NCBI GenBank assembly: GCA_965227145.1
Contig: OZ245730.1
Location: 2,666,001-2,730,000 of the forward strand
Direction of reading: 5' to 3'
DNA length: 64,000 bases
From: JACKAQ01 sp965227145
Lineage (GTDB): Bacteria; Calditrichota; Calditrichia; RBG-13-44-9; J075
Both the position numbers and the translations under genes were made by a program. Shown piece by piece: positions 32,745-40,300 of this stretch. The notes beneath the pieces are model-generated. The model was given only the letters and a program-made list of their open reading frames with translations. It had not been told where the DNA came from and did no database searches. The number at the start of each line of letters is the position of its first letter. The stretch's first letter is position 1.

Positions 32745-34388
32745 ATGAAAAAGCACATTTACCGGAATTTGAAGCTGTTTATCCGCACCTTAAGTTTCAA
32801 GCTATTTTTGGTCTTTTTTCTGATCATCGGTGTGCTGTTTGCCATTTATACCCGGCTGAACCACAACCTGCAAATGGAAATATTTGAGGAAATGGTTCAG
32901 CACAGCGCTTATCGAAGCGGCGATCTGATCAAATATTCCCTCCATCGATTGATGCTCCTCAACACCCGCGACGACCTCGATGCGACCATCAAAACCATCG
33001 GTGATGAGCCGGGCATCGAACATATTCGCATCTACAATAAAGAAGGCGAAATCTCGTTTTCGAATATCGATTCGGAAATCGGTGAAGCGGTTGACATGAA
33101 GGCGGAAGCCTGTTTTGTCTGCCATTCTGTGGAGGAGCCGTTCAAGGAATTGCCGGTCGAACTGAAATCCCGCGTGTTCCAAAGCCCGGACGATCAGCAC
33201 CGGATTATGGGGTTGATTATCCCCATTTATAACGACTTGGAATGCAGCAGCGCCGAATGTCACGCCCACGATGACGACCAGCTTGTGCTGGGAATTATGG
33301 ACGTGCAAATGTCCATGAAAGAAATGGATGAAGCAATTAACGACGGCGAAAATCAAGCGATGTCCATCAGTTTTTTGATTTTGCTGATCAGCATCGCGAT
33401 GGTGGCGTTGGCGGTTTATTGGGTTATTTATCGCCCGATTCACGAACTGCGAATCGGCACGGAAAAACTGGCGACCGGCGATATGGATTACCGCATTCAG
33501 CTGAAACGAAAAGACACGCTGGGCGATCTCGCCAATTCATTTAATTACATGGCGGAAAACCTGAAAACAGCATACGGCGAACTCAAAGACTGGTCGGAAA
33601 CGCTGGAAGAACGGGTGCAAGATAAAGCCGCCGAGCTGGAGAGCATTCACAAAGAATTGCTGCATGTGGAACGCATGACGTCACTCGGAAAAATGTCCGC
33701 AACGGTGGCGCACGAACTCAACAACCCGATTTCCGGAATTGTCAATTACGCCAAATTGCTCCAGCGAAAAGTGGACCGCACCATGCCCGATGCAGCGGAA
33801 AAAGCACAAATTATCGAACGGCTGGATTTGATTCGCGCAGAAGGATTGCGGTGCGGAAACATCGTCAAAAATTTGCTGCTGTTTGCCCGCGGATCATCCG
33901 CACATTTTCAGGAAAACTGGCTGCGGGAAATTGTGGATCGCGCGGTCAGCCTGGTGCATCACCACATAGAGCTTGCCAGCATCGACACATCGGTTGATAT
34001 CGATATTCAGCCCGGAACGTTGGTTTGCGATTTCGACCAACTGTTGCAAGCCATGATTGCGTTGCTGATGAACGCCATCGAAGCGATGCCGCACGGTGGC
34101 AAACTGACCATCTCCGCAACAATTCAGAAAGAAAATGTCCTGCTTTCCGTTCGCGATAGCGGTCCCGGCATTCCTGATGAAATTAAGGACAAAATTTTCG
34201 AGCCGTTTTTCAGCACAAAAAATGACAACAAGGGCGTTGGGCTGGGTTTGGCTGTGGTTTACGGCATCGTGCAGCGCCATCACGGAAAAATATGGGTGGA
34301 AACGCCACCATCGGGCGGCACAACATTTCAGATATTGCTGCCGTTGCAACAGGAAAAATCGGTTCCAAATACAGTTGTTGAGACATGA
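32745..34388 (+). CDS. Sensor histidine kinase with periplasmic c-type heme-binding motifs
   Basis: The product is 547 aa. TM1 (about 18-36) and TM2 (about 207-230) bracket a periplasmic sensor domain with a CxxCH site (Cys123-Phe-Val-Cys126-His127) and a second Cys167-x4-Cys172-His173. Two such motifs in an exported domain indicate covalently bound heme. A HAMP domain, a HisKA box (SATVAHELNNPISGIVNYAKLL, phospho-acceptor His323) and an HATPase_c domain (DSGPGIPDEIKDKIFEPFFSTK, GLGLAVVYGIVQRH) follow. It probably reads redox state or heme/ligand status and phosphorylates the NtrC-type regulator, whose start it nearly overlaps. Location behind hemH links it to heme supply. The CX4CH site is less usual, and only experiment can show whether it carries heme. 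Confidence 0.88.
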   Translation: MKKHIYRNLKLFIRTLSFKLFLVFFLIIGVLFAIYTRLNHNLQMEIFEEMVQHSAYRSGDLIKYSLHRLMLLNTRDDLDATIKTIGDEPGIEHIRIYNKEGEISFSNIDSEIGEAVDMKAEACFVCHSVEEPFKELPVELKSRVFQSPDDQHRIMGLIIPIYNDLECSSAECHAHDDDQLVLGIMDVQMSMKEMDEAINDGENQAMSISFLILLISIAMVALAVYWVIYRPIHELRIGTEKLATGDMDYRIQLKRKDTLGDLANSFNYMAENLKTAYGELKDWSETLEERVQDKAAELESIHKELLHVERMTSLGKMSATVAHELNNPISGIVNYAKLLQRKVDRTMPDAAEKAQIIERLDLIRAEGLRCGNIVKNLLLFARGSSAHFQENWLREIVDRAVSLVHHHIELASIDTSVDIDIQPGTLVCDFDQLLQAMIALLMNAIEAMPHGGKLTISATIQKENVLLSVRDSGPGIPDEIKDKIFEPFFSTKNDNKGVGLGLAVVYGIVQRHHGKIWVETPPSGGTTFQILLPLQQEKSVPNTVVET

Positions 34389-34396
34389 GGGGAAAA

Positions 34397-35743
34397 ATGA
34401 AGCCTTACAAAATTCTCATCGTTGATGATGAGCCTTCGGTGTGTAACTCGCTGGGCGAGTGGTTTCTCGAAGATGGATTTAACGTGGAAACCGCGCAAAA
34501 CGGTGAGATAGCGTTGCAAAAAATGCACGGCAATACCTTCGATATTATTTTGCTGGACATCAAAATGCCGGGAATGGACGGCATCACGCTGCAGAAAAAA
34601 ATTCGCGAAATCGATCCGAATATCATCGTGATCATTATGACCGCATTCGCCTCGGTGGAAACGGCTGTTGAAGCGCTGAAACTGGGCGCGTTCGATTACA
34701 TCACCAAACCGTTTGACCCGGACGATCTTTCCCGGTTGGTGCGAAACGCCATCAAACAAAAGGATTTGAGCGACGAAAATGTGCAGCTAAAGGATCAGAT
34801 TACCGAACTTCGCGGGATGGACGAAATTGTCGGGACGAGCGACAAAATCCGCGAAGTAATGGAGATGGTGCACACCGTTGCCGAAACCGATTCCACAGTG
34901 CTGATTCGCGGCGAAAGCGGCACCGGAAAGGAGCTGGTTGCCCGGGCGATCCACAGTCACAGCAAACGGCGCTATCTGCCGATTGTTGCGGTAAACTGCG
35001 GCGCAATCCCGGAAACGCTGTTGGAAAGCGAGCTGTTCGGTCACGAAAAAGGGGCGTTCACCGGTGCGCAATATCGCCGGAAGGGGCGGCTGGAAATGGC
35101 CCACGGCGGCACGCTTTTTCTGGATGAAATCGGCGATATTTCGCCAAAAATGCAAGTGGATTTGCTGCGCGTTATCGAAAGCAAACGCTTTACCCGATTG
35201 GGCGGCACCACCGAAGTTCAGGTGGATTTCCGGCTGGTTTTCGCAACCAATAAAAATCTGGAAAAACTGGTAGAAGACGGTCTGTTCCGGGAAGATTTGT
35301 ATTACCGGATCAACGTTTTCACCATTGTCATTCCGCCGTTGCGGGAACGCCGGGCGGATATTTTGCCGCTGGCACGTCATTTTATCGGGAAATATGCCCG
35401 GGCAATGGGACGACCGCAAAAAAGTATTTCGCCGGAAGCGGAGGCGATTTTACTTCGCCACCCGTGGCCGGGAAATGTTAGGGAGTTGGAAAATGCCATC
35501 GAGCGGGCAATGGTTGTCGGCAAAAAACCAGCGGTCGCAGCGGAGGATTTGCCGTTACAAGTGAACAATTCCAATCACGCTGCCGGCGAAACCCAAACGC
35601 TGGAAGAACTGGAAAAACAGCACATTATTAAAGTGCTCGGCGAGGCAGCGGGAAACGTGACGCAAGCTGCCGGCGTGTTGGGTATCGATCGCGTAACGCT
35701 GTATAACAAGCTCAAAAAATATAAAATCAGCCGGGATAAGTGA
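34397..35743 (+). CDS. NtrC-family sigma-54-dependent response regulator
   Basis: The product is 448 aa from MKPYKILIVDDEPS. The receiver domain has phospho-acceptor Asp54 (ILLDIKMPGMDG) and Lys in YITKPFDPDD. The AAA+ domain has Walker A GESGTGKE, the sigma-54-contact loop ESELFGHEKGAFTGA and Walker B GGTLFLDEIGD. A Fis-type helix-turn-helix ends the protein (NVTQAAGVLGIDRVTLYNKL). All key residues are intact, so it should activate sigma-54 promoters. GAGGGG precedes the chosen ATG; another ATG at 34385 overlaps the kinase stop. Candidate targets in this window are the promoters at 21011-21028 and 39951-39968. Confidence 0.95.
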   Translation: MKPYKILIVDDEPSVCNSLGEWFLEDGFNVETAQNGEIALQKMHGNTFDIILLDIKMPGMDGITLQKKIREIDPNIIVIIMTAFASVETAVEALKLGAFDYITKPFDPDDLSRLVRNAIKQKDLSDENVQLKDQITELRGMDEIVGTSDKIREVMEMVHTVAETDSTVLIRGESGTGKELVARAIHSHSKRRYLPIVAVNCGAIPETLLESELFGHEKGAFTGAQYRRKGRLEMAHGGTLFLDEIGDISPKMQVDLLRVIESKRFTRLGGTTEVQVDFRLVFATNKNLEKLVEDGLFREDLYYRINVFTIVIPPLRERRADILPLARHFIGKYARAMGRPQKSISPEAEAILLRHPWPGNVRELENAIERAMVVGKKPAVAAEDLPLQVNNSNHAAGETQTLEELEKQHIIKVLGEAAGNVTQAAGVLGIDRVTLYNKLKKYKISRDK

Positions 35744-36270
35744 AGGTTTATCTTACATTTATCAACAATCATTTTCCGCCAAACTGGGACAGGCTTGCGG
35801 TCGATTTGCAGCGATGCGTGCCCTACGCATTTGCCCACAACCGGCTGGAAATTTCGTTAAAACCGTTTTATTCCGCCGAACGGCAGCAATATTACTCTAC
35901 CCAGATTTTGGCGGAATTGCTCAAAAACAAACCGCCGGACGGCGCCAAAATTTTGGGCATCACCAACGTCGATATTTTTGTCCCCATTTTAACCTTCCTT
36001 TTTGGCGAAGCTCAATTAAACGGGCCGGGCGCGCTGATTTCCACTTTCCGGCTGCGCAACGAATTTTACGGATTACCCGCAGATAACGCCCTGCTGTACG
36101 ACCGGACGCTCAAAGAGGCGTTGCACGAATTGGGGCATACAATGGGTTTGGTGCACTGCCAGAATTTTGAATGTGTGATGTTTTCATCAACATATGTGGA
36201 AGATAGCGATTTAAAACAGGCCCGTTTTTGCCCGGCATGCCAGGATATTTTGGGGATCAATTGCCGTTGA
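35740..36270 (+). CDS. amzA: Archaemetzincin-type zinc metalloprotease (M54)
   Basis: The 176-aa product has the metzincin site HELGHTMGLVH (His129, Glu130, His133, His139) followed by the archaemetzincin-specific second zinc site Cys140-x4-Cys145 ... Cys164-x2-Cys167, including the Met-turn region CVMFSS. The substrate of this family is unknown. Translation appears to start at a GTG overlapping the regulator's stop (GTGA), so the two proteins are coupled. Being the last gene of a heme/redox operon is an unusual location and hints at a role in protein turnover linked to the sensor system. That link is inference. Confidence 0.92.
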   Translation: MKVYLTFINNHFPPNWDRLAVDLQRCVPYAFAHNRLEISLKPFYSAERQQYYSTQILAELLKNKPPDGAKILGITNVDIFVPILTFLFGEAQLNGPGALISTFRLRNEFYGLPADNALLYDRTLKEALHELGHTMGLVHCQNFECVMFSSTYVEDSDLKQARFCPACQDILGINCR

Positions 36271-36283
36271 ATGGTTTGGTTTT

Positions 36284-36342
36284 CGCAAAAAAACAGCCTG
36301 CAACGCTCACCGGTTTTTGAACCGGATACACGCCGCAGGCTG
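36284..36342 (-). terminator. Terminator between convergent operons
   Basis: CAGCCTGC (36294-36301) pairs with GCAGGCTG (36335-36342), with an inner CCGGTTTTTGAACCGG hairpin. On the minus strand the stem is followed by seven T, making it a good intrinsic terminator for the leftward redox operon; it may also help to stop the rightward heme operon. Confidence 0.8.
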
Positions 36343-36368
36343 ACATTCACTGATCGTATAATGGTTTT

Positions 36369-37166
36369 CTAAAATAGTGCTTTTACAAGCTCATCAAATG
36401 CCGCTTTCCCGATGACATTTTCCAGATCGGTTTGAACCTCGCCGCCATCCGCCATCGTAACGCCAACTTGCTGTAAAGCCATATTTCCCAGCTCTTTAGC
36501 AAGTGTTTGTTTCAGGTGATCGACCATTTCTTTATGCCATTCCAATCCGCGGGTGTTGCCATATTGTTCGGGAAAATGGAAATTTTTTCCGGCGTCCATC
36601 ACAAACAAATGTTCATCGTGATGAATGAGTTCCTCAAAACCACGGGCAGCCAATGCAGGATTGACTGCCGTGACCACACCCTCGAACGGCGTATATAACG
36701 GAACGGTTCTGCCTTTGCGGATCAGCAGCGCTATCAGTTGATGATTGCGATACATCTGCCCGGTTTGCGGCGGGATGAGCTGATCCACCGGCGCAAGAAT
36801 TTTGAAACTTAGCGGACTAATGCCGATTTCAATTTGTCCGTTACCCACCGGTCTGCCCCAAAAATGATTGGCAAAATAATACCGGTCCAGATATATCCTG
36901 TAATTTGCAAAAAGCGATCGCAAATATTGATGAATCAACGGGACAACCGGTTCATTTTCGTCCAGTTGGTCGTCTATCCTGTTGCATCCGCACGGTTCCG
37001 AAACGGCTATGGATTCGGCTTCGAGCGGCATAATGCCGCACATGACTTTGTGAAAATCACAATGTTCGCACTGAAATTGCATTTCGCACAATTTGTAATT
37101 CACAACACCGGCAGTCATCCAGATGCAACGTTCATCATTCGCGACGACATTCTTTTTAGCAATCAT
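36369..37166 (-). CDS. GcvH-fold (lipoyl-domain-like) protein with N-terminal cysteine motif
   Basis: The product is 265 aa. The N-terminal part has a cysteine pattern (ERCIWMTAGVVNYKLC then CEHC and C: residues 14, 27, 33, 36, 43) that could bind a metal or cluster. The region after about residue 105 follows the glycine-cleavage H-protein fold: VGNGQIEIGISPLSFKILAP, LIRKGRTVPLYTPFEGVV, AVNPAL. The canonical lipoyl-lysine spacing before the SP/AP turn is not kept, though an IRKG turn with Lys is present. The C-terminal half ends with a paralogue-like motif (MADGGEVQTDLENVIG) that resembles the end of the 39229-39894 protein. It is the last gene of the redox operon; no glycine-cleavage genes are nearby, so a scaffold or redox-carrier role is more likely. 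Confidence 0.7.
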   Translation of the reverse strand: MIAKKNVVANDERCIWMTAGVVNYKLCEMQFQCEHCDFHKVMCGIMPLEAESIAVSEPCGCNRIDDQLDENEPVVPLIHQYLRSLFANYRIYLDRYYFANHFWGRPVGNGQIEIGISPLSFKILAPVDQLIPPQTGQMYRNHQLIALLIRKGRTVPLYTPFEGVVTAVNPALAARGFEELIHHDEHLFVMDAGKNFHFPEQYGNTRGLEWHKEMVDHLKQTLAKELGNMALQQVGVTMADGGEVQTDLENVIGKAAFDELVKALF

Positions 37167-37178
37167 GATACACCCCGT

Positions 37179-38393
37179 TTAATAAGCGGTAACTTTTTTT
37201 GTCAAGTCTGCTTTTTTGACAACATTCACCCGAATCACTTTTTGCGCAACGGCTGGCAGTGGTTCGCTTTCTTCAAATATCGGGAAGTTTTTGGCGATAA
37301 ACCGGAACGCCGCAAAGCCGATCGCGACGATCATCAGCGTAACGCTGGCTTCCATCCACGACGGGAAATAATTTGCCTGCGTATAAGCTTCCATTCCCGT
37401 GATCGAGACATTCAACCGGCTCATGATGAATCCGATAACCACCATCAGCGCGCCGCCAAACAATGCGTGATCGTTTCGGCGAATTTTAGGAATTGCCAGC
37501 ATAATCATCGGAATGATCAATCCGATGACAACTTCTGCCCAATAAAACCAGGTTTCTGTGGTGTTAATAAACAGATATCCCAATTTGTCCAACCGGGTAA
37601 TATCCTGAATTTTTATCAACAGCGCGATTGCCAAAATGAATACGAGAATGCGGGCGACTTCCATCAAAATCGGTTTTTCCAACTGTTTGTTGAAAGCTCT
37701 GGCGCTCAAAAATGATTCGAAAATTACCATTGCAAACCCGACGGCGACAGCTGTAACAAAGAAGTGAACAGGCAGCAATGAAGAATACCACAGCGGATAT
37801 AATTTTTCGGGAACGATCAAAAACAAGGATCCGAGTGAAGATTGGTGCAGTGTTGAGAAAATCACACCCAAAATCACCAACGGAACGGTTATATTTTTGA
37901 TCCACCGCAGCGGTTTTTCCATCCGCAATTTTTCGAAAACCACCGGACTGAATTCCAGCGCCAGCACAGTGGTGTAACAGGTTACGCACCAGCCAACTTC
38001 GAACATCACCGAATGGGGATTCCACATAATCAGCGGATGCCAAACGCGCAACGGCTGACCGAGGTCGAACAGCAGCGCGACAATCACCAGCAAATATCCC
38101 AAGAATGCGGTCAAAATTGCCGGGCGAACTATCGGCTTTAGCCGTTTGATGTTGAAAATATAGACCATCGCCGCCATCGTGAAACCGCCGGCAGCCAATC
38201 CGACGCCGCAAAGCACGTCAAATCCGATCCACAATCCCCACGGGAATTTGTCGCTCAAATTGGTTGATGCGCCCAATCCGTAATAAAACCGGACGAATGT
38301 TGCATACAATCCGAGGATTAGCAAAATGCCGAAAATAGCTGTCCAAAATGAAAACCGGACGGGTTTCTGTGATTTCAAGAAGTTCGTTTTCAT
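37179..38393 (-). CDS. HybB/NrfD-family quinone-interacting membrane subunit
   Basis: The 404-aa product has about ten transmembrane helices and the family start FYYGLGASTNLSDKFPWGLWIGFDVLCGVGLAAGGF with later DLGQPLRVWHPLIMWNPHSVMFEVGW, typical of HybB-type NrfD proteins. Such subunits bind quinone and exchange electrons with an iron-sulphur partner, sometimes translocating protons. The iron-sulphur partner is encoded immediately upstream, with stop and start overlapping (TAATG). No hydrogenase, molybdopterin or cytochrome subunit is encoded nearby, so the electron source is unknown. Confidence 0.9.
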   Translation of the reverse strand: MKTNFLKSQKPVRFSFWTAIFGILLILGLYATFVRFYYGLGASTNLSDKFPWGLWIGFDVLCGVGLAAGGFTMAAMVYIFNIKRLKPIVRPAILTAFLGYLLVIVALLFDLGQPLRVWHPLIMWNPHSVMFEVGWCVTCYTTVLALEFSPVVFEKLRMEKPLRWIKNITVPLVILGVIFSTLHQSSLGSLFLIVPEKLYPLWYSSLLPVHFFVTAVAVGFAMVIFESFLSARAFNKQLEKPILMEVARILVFILAIALLIKIQDITRLDKLGYLFINTTETWFYWAEVVIGLIIPMIMLAIPKIRRNDHALFGGALMVVIGFIMSRLNVSITGMEAYTQANYFPSWMEASVTLMIVAIGFAAFRFIAKNFPIFEESEPLPAVAQKVIRVNVVKKADLTKKVTAY

Positions 38394-39163
38394 TATGCTT
38401 CCTCCTCTGCAACCGCTTGATTTTCTTCAACTTGTATCTTCTGCAGCGTCATTCTTCGATTGATAATCCACCACAATCCATACATAAACACACCGCTAAA
38501 AGACACCACATTCGGGACTTCTTTCATCACTTCCCAGGTTAGTTTCGGGAATGCTTGCTGGAAATTTTTAGATTTGAAACCGATCTGATCCAGCGGGAAT
38601 GCCGCTAAAACCAGCACAGATGTGCCGCCGGCTTCGGTTACACCGTAAATATAGGGATGGTAGCTATCCGGGTCTTGCTGCATGCGGCGCCGGGCAATCC
38701 CGATCAATTCATCCCGTTCGCCAAAAACGGTTGCGCCTTCTTCGCAGGCTTCAGCACATGCGGGCAATTTGCCTTCTTTAATGCGACCGTAGCACATATC
38801 GCATTTTTGAACCAGCGGTTGACGGGAATCCCACTCGTATTTCGGGACATCAAACGGGCAGGCAAACATGCAATACCGGCAACCCATGCATTTTGAGGGG
38901 TCGTAAGTTACCGGACCTTCTTTTGTTTTTTCAAGTGCACCAACCGGACACACAGAAACGCAACTTGGGCTTTCACAGTGCATGCACATTTGGCGAAAAT
39001 AAATTTCTTCATCGTTAACCGCTTTGGTTTTGACAACTGTGAAATTGGTTGCTGATAATTCGTAATTCTCGGTATCCGGTTGGTTATGAACTTCATGGCA
39101 TGCATCCATGCACGCTTCGCAGCCGATACACCGGGTGGTATCGATTAACATTCCGTAGCTCAT
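38393..39163 (-). CDS. HybA-like four-cluster ferredoxin with C-terminal membrane anchor
   Basis: The 256-aa product has four cysteine groups for [4Fe-4S] clusters: CIGCEACMDAC, CMHCESPSCVSVC, CMGCRYCMFAC and CDMC ... CAEAC. This is the DmsB/HybA/PsrB pattern. A hydrophobic segment near residue 225 (FSGVFMYGLWWIINRR) anchors it to the membrane, as in HybA. No twin-arginine signal is seen at the N-terminus (MSYGMLIDTTRC), so the clusters may face the cytoplasm. AGGAG stands ahead of the ATG. It passes electrons to or from the HybB/NrfD subunit downstream. Confidence 0.92.
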   Translation of the reverse strand: MSYGMLIDTTRCIGCEACMDACHEVHNQPDTENYELSATNFTVVKTKAVNDEEIYFRQMCMHCESPSCVSVCPVGALEKTKEGPVTYDPSKCMGCRYCMFACPFDVPKYEWDSRQPLVQKCDMCYGRIKEGKLPACAEACEEGATVFGERDELIGIARRRMQQDPDSYHPYIYGVTEAGGTSVLVLAAFPLDQIGFKSKNFQQAFPKLTWEVMKEVPNVVSFSGVFMYGLWWIINRRMTLQKIQVEENQAVAEEEA

Positions 39164-39228
39164 TTTTTCTCCTTTTTCAAATTCTTTGCGTCGAACAGTT
39201 CAGTTTTGGATTCAGCAAGCGACTAAAA

Positions 39229-39894
39229 TCAGCTGCCGGTTTCACAGAATTCCGTTTCAAATTTCTGCCATACTTCGTCATCAAAATGTGCCAAAACACC
39301 GACCGGAATATCCCCGCCATCGGCGAGCGTTAATCCGAGTCCGTTATCCGGAACTTGCTCGGCAAAGAAATTTTTGAGCTGTTGAAGTTTTGCTTTTGTC
39401 CAGGTTTCTGCTTTTTCAGCAAACTGCCATTGCGGAATTTCGTTGGCAATTTGTTCCGGTTTCAATACGAACAACCAGTTTTTGCTGAGGCTTTCCCAGG
39501 TCGGATGTTCGACGACAGAAGAATTGATCGCCATAATTTGCCCGACAACCGGAGATTTGAGAACCAGCGAATGATTCCCTTTACGGATGTTGATCAGCCC
39601 CTCCCCTTTTGCAATTTGCAATCCGGGTTCGTGCAGTTCGATGGCATCCGGTTCGCCGACAACACCCATTAACATCGGATGAATGCCAACGGCAATTTCG
39701 CCATCGTCCAGAATTTTTGTCCACGTCATGGACGGTTGTAAAAAGATGCCTTTTGGCAATAATGAAAGGGTGCTGGAAATAGGTGATACGCCTAATGCGG
39801 GTGCTGCTGCAAGCCCGATTTGTTTTCTGCGTTGAATAACATAATCAACGGAAATGCCCAGCACGATTGTTAAAATAACCATTAATACGACCAT
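39229..39894 (-). CDS. Membrane-anchored GcvH-fold protein
   Basis: The product is 221 aa. An N-terminal hydrophobic helix (MVVLMVILTIVLGISVDYVI) followed by QRRK anchors it, with the bulk probably in the cytoplasm. The rest resembles glycine-cleavage H protein: WTKILDDGEIAVGIHPMLMG, INIRKGNHSLVLKSPVVGQI, MAINSSVVEHPT. As in the 36369-37166 protein, an IRKG turn replaces the usual ESVKA lipoylation motif. Its C-terminus (LADGGDIPVGVLAHFDDEVW) resembles the C-terminus of that protein, so the two are distant paralogues. It is the first gene of the redox operon with TAAGGAGTT before the ATG and a sigma-54-like promoter 57 bases upstream. Confidence 0.7.
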   Translation of the reverse strand: MVVLMVILTIVLGISVDYVIQRRKQIGLAAAPALGVSPISSTLSLLPKGIFLQPSMTWTKILDDGEIAVGIHPMLMGVVGEPDAIELHEPGLQIAKGEGLINIRKGNHSLVLKSPVVGQIMAINSSVVEHPTWESLSKNWLFVLKPEQIANEIPQWQFAEKAETWTKAKLQQLKNFFAEQVPDNGLGLTLADGGDIPVGVLAHFDDEVWQKFETEFCETGS

Positions 39895-39950
39895 GATATA
39901 ACTCCTTAATTATAATTGATTACATTGTAAATCATTTCACATAAGTATAA

Positions 39951-39968
39951 CACAATTCCTGTGCCACA
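39951..39968 (-). promoter_or_regulatory. Candidate sigma-54 promoter of the redox operon
   Basis: On the minus strand the sequence is TGTGGCACAGGAATTGTG: GG and GT are ten bases apart within TGGCAC-N5-TTGT. It is the same variant as at 21011-21028. Transcription would start near 39940, about 45 bases ahead of the first gene. Confidence 0.5.
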
Positions 39969-40020
39969 ATATTTACTAACCCTTTAAACAATTGTTTTTA
40001 TTATACTTAAAAATGTGACG

Positions 40021-40175
40021 TGTAAAGATTATCATCAACGGTAAACAATCGATCGTTGAATTTATTTACACCGCAATAGCCGCCACAAACACAGTAAAGC
40101 CACAAACTGTTGTTATTAAACGACTTAGATTTGTAAAGAAATTCAACGATCGTTGTAAACAAATTCAACGAATTG
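40021..40175. promoter_or_regulatory. Intergenic inverted/direct repeats (TGTAAANAAATTCAACGA)
   Basis: The motif TGTAAAGAAATTCAACGATC (from 40132) is repeated directly from 40154 as TGTAAACAAATTCAACGA. It is inverted at 40041-40070, which reads TGTAAATAAATTCAACGATC on the minus strand. The two outer arms are nearly perfect over 29 bases with a 61-base spacer. The block lies 80-220 bases upstream of the redox operon's promoter, so it may be an operator or enhancer; a relic of a mobile element is the alternative. The remaining bases of 39895-40300 show no supported gene. Confidence 0.5.
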
Positions 40176-40300
40176 AAAATTTCGTGTGTTAAATTTTGAA
40201 ATAGGGAGATTTGCGAAAAAGTAATTCGGAAGGAAATGTGAAGCCAATCGTTTACGAACGTTCGTTTCGTCAACAACTTAAGTCAACATTTTACAAATAC

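Noticed and set aside
40007..40276. An 89-codon frame on the minus strand between the redox and epimerase genes
   Set aside because: It reads through the inverted repeats, is AT-rich and Asn/Phe-biased, and has no ribosome binding site.
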